Source: Mycolicibacterium helvum (lineage in GTDB: Bacteria; Actinomycetota; Actinomycetes; Mycobacteriales; Mycobacteriaceae). From it: a DNA stretch of 64,000 nucleotides. The notes beneath the pieces are model-generated. The model made no database searches and was not told the origin of the DNA. It was given only the letters and a program-made list of their open reading frames with translations. Shown here one piece after another: positions 60,203-64,000 of this stretch. How positions within the stretch are numbered: position 1 is the first letter of the stretch; each line of letters starts with the position of its first letter. The stretch spans positions 1,488,001 to 1,552,000 of the forward strand of contig NZ_AP022596.1 in assembly GCF_010731895.1 (NCBI RefSeq), given 5' to 3'. The translations under genes were made by a program, and so were the position numbers.

Positions 60203-62314
60203 TTAGGAAAAGCGCTTGAGGCGCAGGCTGTTGGTGACCACCAACACCGAGGAGAACGCCATCGCAGCGCCGGCGATCATCGGGTTCAGCAGGCCCAGTG
60301 CGGCCAGCGGGATCGCCGCCACGTTGTAGCCGAACGCCCAGAACAGGTTCTGCTTGATGATCCGCAGCGTGCGCGACGACAATCGCAGCGCGGTCGGGAC
60401 CGTCCGCAGATCGCCGCGAACCAACGTGATATCGCCCGCCTCGATCGCGGCGTCGGTGCCGGTGCCCATCGCCATGCCGACGTCAGCGGTGGCCAGCGCC
60501 ACCGAATCGTTGACCCCGTCACCCACCATGGCGACCCTTCGACCCTGCGCCTGCAGCCTCTTGATCGCGTCGGCCTTCTCCGACGGCAGCACACCCGCGA
60601 TCACGTTCTCGGCGGCGATACCGACCTCGGCGGCCACCCGCGCGGCGACTGCCGGGTTGTCCCCGGTGAGCAGCATGGGGGTGATGCCCATCCGCTTCAG
60701 TTCGGCGATGGCCTCGGCGCTGGTCGGTTTGACCGCGTCGACCAGCCGGATCACCCCGCGCTGGGCGCCGTCGATGATGACGGCCACACTGGTGCGGCCG
60801 TCATCGTCCGAGGCGCGGGCCACCCGCACGGTCACCCCATCGACGACGCCACTGACCCCGGTCCCCGGATCGTTGACGAAGTCGGTCACCGCGGGCACCC
60901 GCAGACCCCGCTCGCCGGCGGCGGCCACGATCGCGGTGGCCACCGGATGCTCGGAGGCGGACTCGACAGCGGCAGCGGCCGCCAGCACGGTGTCCGCCCC
61001 TGCAGGGGACTCAGTCTCGACGGCCGCGACGGCCATCGTGCCGGTGGTGACAGTGCCTGTCTTGTCCAGGACGACCGCATCGATACCGGTGACGGTCTCG
61101 AGCACCTGCGGGTCCTTGATCAGCACCCCGAGCTGAGCGCCGCGACCGGTGCCGACGAGGATCGCGGTCGGCGTTGCCAGGCCCAGCGCACACGGGCAGG
61201 CGATGATCAGCACGGCGACCGCGGCGGTAAACGCCGCTGTGACCGGTCCACCGGCCAATAGCCAGGCGACCAGGGTGATCACCGCGATAACCAGCACCAC
61301 GGGGACGAAGATCCCCGACACCCGATCGGCCAGCCGCTGGATCGAGGCCTTCCCGCCCTGGGCGTCGGCAACCATCCTGGCCATCCGGGATAGCTGAGTG
61401 TCGGCACCAACACGGCTGGCGCGCACCAGGATTCGGCCGTAGGTGTTCACCGCACCACCAAGCACCTCGGCGCCGGCTCCGACGTCGACGGGCACCGACT
61501 CACCCGTCATCGCCGAGGTGTCCAGCGCCGAGGCACCGTCCACCACGACACCGTCGGTGGCCACCCGCTCACCGGGACGAACCACGATCACGTCGCCAAC
61601 TCTTAACTCGCCCACCGGGATTCGCACCTTGGTGCCATCGCGCACCACTGTGGCATCCTTGGCGCCAAGGGAGAGCAGCGCGCGCAGCGCGGCCCCCGCC
61701 GACCGCTTGGCTTTGGCCTCGGCGTACCGGCCGGCCAGCAGGAACACCGTCACCGCCGCGGCAACCTCGAAGTAGACGTGGCCGTGACCGTGCTCCGCGA
61801 CACCGGTCACCACCGCGTACAGCGACCACAGGTAGGCGGCCAGCGTGCCGATGGACACCAGGGTGTCCATCGTCGAGGCCCCATGCCGGGCACTGTTGAG
61901 CGCGGCCTTGTGGAACGGGAGGCCGCCCCAGAACACGATCGGCGTCGTCAGCACCAACACCAGCCACAGCCAACCGGGGAATTGCCACGGCATCACCATC
62001 GACAGGGCCACCACCGGCACCGCCAGCACCGCCGAGCCGATAAGCCGGGGGCGAAGCTGCTCGGTCGGGACGTCGTGGTTCATGTGGTCGTGACCGTGGC
62101 CCGAATGGTCGACCACCGAAGCCTGATAGCCGGTGGATTCCACAGCCTGGATCAGATCGCGCTCAGAGACCTGCGGCCCGTGTTCGACGTGCGCGCGCTC
62201 GACGGCGAAGTTCACCGTGGCGTGCACACCCTCCAAGTCGTTGAGTCCGCGTTCGATCCGCGCAGCGCAGGACGCGCAGCTCATGCCGCTCAGCTGAAGG
62301 TCGGTCGTCGTCAT
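60203..62314 (-). CDS. Copper-translocating P1B-type ATPase
   Basis: A heavy-metal efflux ATPase of 703 residues. A single HMA domain has GMSCASC (Cys13, Cys16); a His-rich patch (HSGHGHDHMNH) follows. Eight transmembrane helices, the ion-binding CPC motif in ACPCALGLATPTA, DKTGT phosphorylation site, SEHP loop, MLLTGDN and GDGVNDS are all present, as in the CtpA/CtpB/CtpV Cu(I) group. A CsoR-type operator overlies the promoter 9 bp before the ATG, so copper-inducible expression is expected. No csoR gene lies in the window. Confidence 0.93.
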   Translation of the reverse strand: MTTTDLQLSGMSCASCAARIERGLNDLEGVHATVNFAVERAHVEHGPQVSERDLIQAVESTGYQASVVDHSGHGHDHMNHDVPTEQLRPRLIGSAVLAVPVVALSMVMPWQFPGWLWLVLVLTTPIVFWGGLPFHKAALNSARHGASTMDTLVSIGTLAAYLWSLYAVVTGVAEHGHGHVYFEVAAAVTVFLLAGRYAEAKAKRSAGAALRALLSLGAKDATVVRDGTKVRIPVGELRVGDVIVVRPGERVATDGVVVDGASALDTSAMTGESVPVDVGAGAEVLGGAVNTYGRILVRASRVGADTQLSRMARMVADAQGGKASIQRLADRVSGIFVPVVLVIAVITLVAWLLAGGPVTAAFTAAVAVLIIACPCALGLATPTAILVGTGRGAQLGVLIKDPQVLETVTGIDAVVLDKTGTVTTGTMAVAAVETESPAGADTVLAAAAAVESASEHPVATAIVAAAGERGLRVPAVTDFVNDPGTGVSGVVDGVTVRVARASDDDGRTSVAVIIDGAQRGVIRLVDAVKPTSAEAIAELKRMGITPMLLTGDNPAVAARVAAEVGIAAENVIAGVLPSEKADAIKRLQAQGRRVAMVGDGVNDSVALATADVGMAMGTGTDAAIEAGDITLVRGDLRTVPTALRLSSRTLRIIKQNLFWAFGYNVAAIPLAALGLLNPMIAGAAMAFSSVLVVTNSLRLKRFS

Positions 62315-62323
62315 GCCTTGATG

Positions 62324-62340
62324 ATACCCCTAGGGGGTAT
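62324..62340. promoter_or_regulatory. CsoR-type copper operator
   Basis: ATACCCC-TAG-GGGGTAT is a perfect 7-bp dyad with the flanking TACCCC/GGGGTA tracts known from CsoR binding sites. It ends 9 bp before the copper ATPase start codon. Confidence 0.8.
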
Positions 62341-62361
62341 GTTGTCCAGTGCTCTCCAAGC

Positions 62362-62490
62362 TCACCACAACAAGACACGGAGATCCTCGTCCGGCGGCTC
62401 AGGCTCGTCGGGTTCGGGCGGATCGGGATCCTCATCGGGATCGCTGGGCGGAGAAACCAACCACAAGTGCCGACGCTCACGGGCGGTCAC
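62362..62490 (-). CDS. Tiny proline/aspartate-rich protein coupled to GPP34
   Basis: A 42-residue frame with a basic, Trp-containing start (VTARERRHLWLVS) and an acidic repeat of Pro, Asp and Glu through SPPSDPDEDPDPP and EPDEPEPPDED to RVLLW at the end. The GTG overlaps the GPP34 stop (GTGA), the standard coupling seen throughout the window, which argues it is translated. It lies between GPP34 and the copper operator. No family is recognised; it might be a small regulatory or binding peptide. Confidence 0.5.
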   Translation of the reverse strand: MTARERRHLWLVSPPSDPDEDPDPPEPDEPEPPDEDLRVLLW

Positions 62491-63140
62491 AGCGACCGAC
62501 TCTGTATCGCTTCGGCCAGCCCACACACCGGCGCGATGGCATGCCGCTCCAGTTGTTGCAGCCGACGCCGATCGGCAGTAGCCGCAAAGTCGGCCAGTCC
62601 AGGCAGCTCAGCGTGGACTGCCAGCAATCCACAGGCCAGCAACCACGGCTCGGCCGACTTTCCCGCGATCGCGTTCCGAAGAGCCCCAACGACACCACCG
62701 GCCAGAGCGCCGACCCGACATGCGTCATAGGGTTCCAGGGCCGCGGCGGGGACCTCTAGAACCGCAAGCCGGCCAGTGCGTAGCCAGCCCTCGGTGATCA
62801 GCTGGTCACGCACCAAGGAAACGGCGCTACCGTGCTGTCCGGCGATCAGTTGTGCCCAAGTCGCCCGATTGTGGACACCGACCTGGGCGAACGCGGAACC
62901 TAAGACCTGATCGTCAGGGCTGGCCGCTTTGCCCGGAACGGGGTGACCGTCGCGCTCCACCAAAAAACCCGTCAGGTAGAGCTCGGTCAACATTGCCGCA
63001 CCCAAGGCCAACCCGAACAGCGTGGAATCGTGGCTAGCGAATCGACCCCGCTTGGGGTCGAAAGCGAGCAAAAACAGCTGGCCGTGAAGCGTCGCCGGAA
63101 CATGCGAGACGTCGGATAGAAGACCGCCAATGCGCTCCAT
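62487..63140 (-). CDS. GPP34 (GOLPH3/Vps74-like) family protein
   Basis: A 217-residue all-helical protein of the GPP34 family, bacterial relatives of the phosphatidylinositol-4-phosphate-binding Golgi proteins. LLAFDPKRGRFASHDSTLFGLALGAAMLTELYLTGFLVERDG is the conserved core, followed by RDQLITEGWL and LGLAEAI-type C-terminal helices. In actinobacteria its ligand and role are unknown. The ATG has GGAGGGGG upstream. It precedes the tiny coupled gene; the 225 bp between it and the divergent amidohydrolase hold no gene. Confidence 0.8.
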   Translation of the reverse strand: MERIGGLLSDVSHVPATLHGQLFLLAFDPKRGRFASHDSTLFGLALGAAMLTELYLTGFLVERDGHPVPGKAASPDDQVLGSAFAQVGVHNRATWAQLIAGQHGSAVSLVRDQLITEGWLRTGRLAVLEVPAAALEPYDACRVGALAGGVVGALRNAIAGKSAEPWLLACGLLAVHAELPGLADFAATADRRRLQQLERHAIAPVCGLAEAIQSRSL

Positions 63141-63365
63141 GCCCCCTCCTCGCTGCCCGCCTCTGCGTCGACTCAAATTCCAAGTTGTCGCAGAACAGGT
63201 TCGAGACTCACCCCCCAACCGGGCAACGGCACCGCCGCTCCGGCTGAAACAACTGTCCCGCAAGTACCGCAAAACGTCATGCGTATCCCACTACTTCACT
63301 TTTCCCCGAACCACGTGCACGCCGGTGGGACAATGAACGAGGGCAACGAAGAAACGGTGACCGGC

Positions 63366-64000
63366 ATGACTCTGACGCACATCGAGCAGCGGTCCGAACC
63401 GACCGAACACATCGCCGTGCGGTGCGTGGATTCCGACGTCCACCCCGTACCGCGACGCGGGGTGCTGATCGACTACATACCCGAGCCCTGGCGCTCGAAA
63501 TACTTCCTCTCCCACCCCGTCGGCGAACAGATCTACTACGACGCCCCCGACTACGCGCACGCGTTCGCGATGCGCACCGATACCTTCCCCGACGACGGCG
63601 AGTTCGCCGGTAGCGACCCTGACCTGGCATTTCGCCAGCTGATCATGGAGGCAGGCGCCGATATCGCCATCCTGGAACCGCTGGCCCCCGGCGCACGGCT
63701 CGCCCAGGCGACACAGGCCGCGGCGATCGCCACCAACCTCTGGCTCGACGAGCACTGGCTGGACAGCAAGACCAACTGGCACCAGCGTTGGCGCGGATCG
63801 ATCTCGGTGGCCATCGAGGACCCCGACGGGGCGGCCCGCGAGATCGAGAAGTGGGCCGGCCACCCCTACATGTCACAGGTCCTGATCAAGGCTGAACCCC
63901 GCCCGTCGTGGGGTGATCCGAAGTACGACCCGATCTGGGCGGCCGCCACCACACACGACATCACGGTGAGCTGCCATCTGGGCCGCGGTAAGTATGAGAA
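63366..64000 (+). CDS. Amidohydrolase family protein, 5' part
   Basis: The frame runs open to the window edge, so the C-terminus is missing; about 211 residues are present. VDSDVHPVPRRGVLIDYIPEPWRSK gives the metal-binding DxH at the N-terminus of the amidohydrolase_2 group. Further along are YAHAFAMRTDTFPDDGEFAGSDP, QLIMEAGADIAILEPLAPGARLA and ATTHDITVSCHLGRG, the latter with a likely metal-ligand His. Members include ACMSD-like decarboxylases and hydrolases. An ATG at 63333 is an alternative start. The substrate is unknown. Confidence 0.8.
   Translation, partial: MTLTHIEQRSEPTEHIAVRCVDSDVHPVPRRGVLIDYIPEPWRSKYFLSHPVGEQIYYDAPDYAHAFAMRTDTFPDDGEFAGSDPDLAFRQLIMEAGADIAILEPLAPGARLAQATQAAAIATNLWLDEHWLDSKTNWHQRWRGSISVAIEDPDGAAREIEKWAGHPYMSQVLIKAEPRPSWGDPKYDPIWAAATTHDITVSCHLGRGKYE

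Noticed and set aside
62385..62455. A Gly/Ser-rich simple repeat on the forward strand
   Set aside because: The periodicity is explained by the reverse-strand Pro/Asp/Glu-rich small gene coupled to GPP34.
1..64000. tRNA, rRNA, CRISPR arrays, insertion sequences, prophage or conjugative genes
   Set aside because: No transposase, integrase, phage-structural, repeat-spacer or tRNA-like sequence was recognised on either strand; structured RNAs would need a covariance-model scan to exclude fully.

Overview
The window is GC-rich, densely packed DNA from a mycobacterium, most likely an environmental or rapid-growing species (Mycolicibacterium-like). The assignment rests on gene order. Recognisable orthologues follow the M. 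tuberculosis Rv0563 to Rv0524 order: htpX, grcC1, menJ, menG, mgtA, Rv0556, menD, bpoC, menC, fadD8, menB, Rv0547c, Rv0546c, pitA, Rv0543c, menE, Rv0541c, Rv0540c, Rv0539c, galE3, mtnP, menA, Rv0531, Rv0530A, Rv0530, ccsA, resB, ccdA, Rv0526, Rv0525 and hemL. Genes absent from that backbone are interleaved: GjpA-type porins, TetR/GlxA/MarR regulators, F420-type enzymes and a molybdoenzyme cluster. All orthologue names come from recalled family knowledge and were not searched.

Layout. 1-3.7 kb: end of an MscS-like channel, htpX, and the divergent isoprenoid/quinone pair grcC1 and menJ. 3.7-9.5 kb: porin gjpA-1, a TetR with a divergent phytoene-desaturase-like flavoenzyme, menG, and an SDR. 9.5-19.1 kb: mannosyltransferase mgtA, a DsbA-like lipoprotein, and a reverse-strand run glxA-like, DJ-1, bpoC, menD, Rv0556-like; then an LLM oxidoreductase resembling phthiodiolone ketoreductase and an epimerase/TetR pair. 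19.1-31.9 kb: menC with a coupled CoA ligase, fadD8, menB and its SDR/VOC neighbours, pitA flanked by DUF3349 genes, and menE with a hydrolase/F420-enzyme pair. 31.9-38.6 kb: a GT-C-like membrane protein and a compact five-gene reverse operon (GT2, DUF2064, methyltransferase, cytochrome-b/molybdopterin oxidoreductase, membrane protein) divergent from a two-component system. 38.6-46 kb: ahpC-ahpD, mtnP-galE3, and a second porin with MarR. 46-54.5 kb: menA, a MinD-like ATPase, and the coupled hemL-to-ccsB cytochrome c/haem operon. 54.5-64 kb: a divergent locus with an ECF sigma factor and membrane Rieske protein on one side and cupredoxin, metallophosphoesterase and membrane protein on the other; MpaB/TetR; a copper ATPase behind a CsoR-type operator; a GPP34 protein with a tiny coupled gene; and the start of an amidohydrolase.

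Together the backbone is a respiratory-electron-carrier island. It makes the menaquinone ring (menD, menC, menE, menB), prenylates and methylates it (menA, menG), reduces its side chain (menJ), probably supplies prenyl diphosphate (grcC1), and builds c-type cytochromes and haem (hemL, TlpA-like thioredoxin, ccdA, resB, ccsB). The most interesting uncharacterised material is the sigma/Rieske/cupredoxin locus near 55.3-58.7 kb and the molybdoenzyme/glycosyltransferase operon at 33.2-36.8 kb. No tRNA, rRNA, CRISPR array, insertion sequence or prophage was seen.
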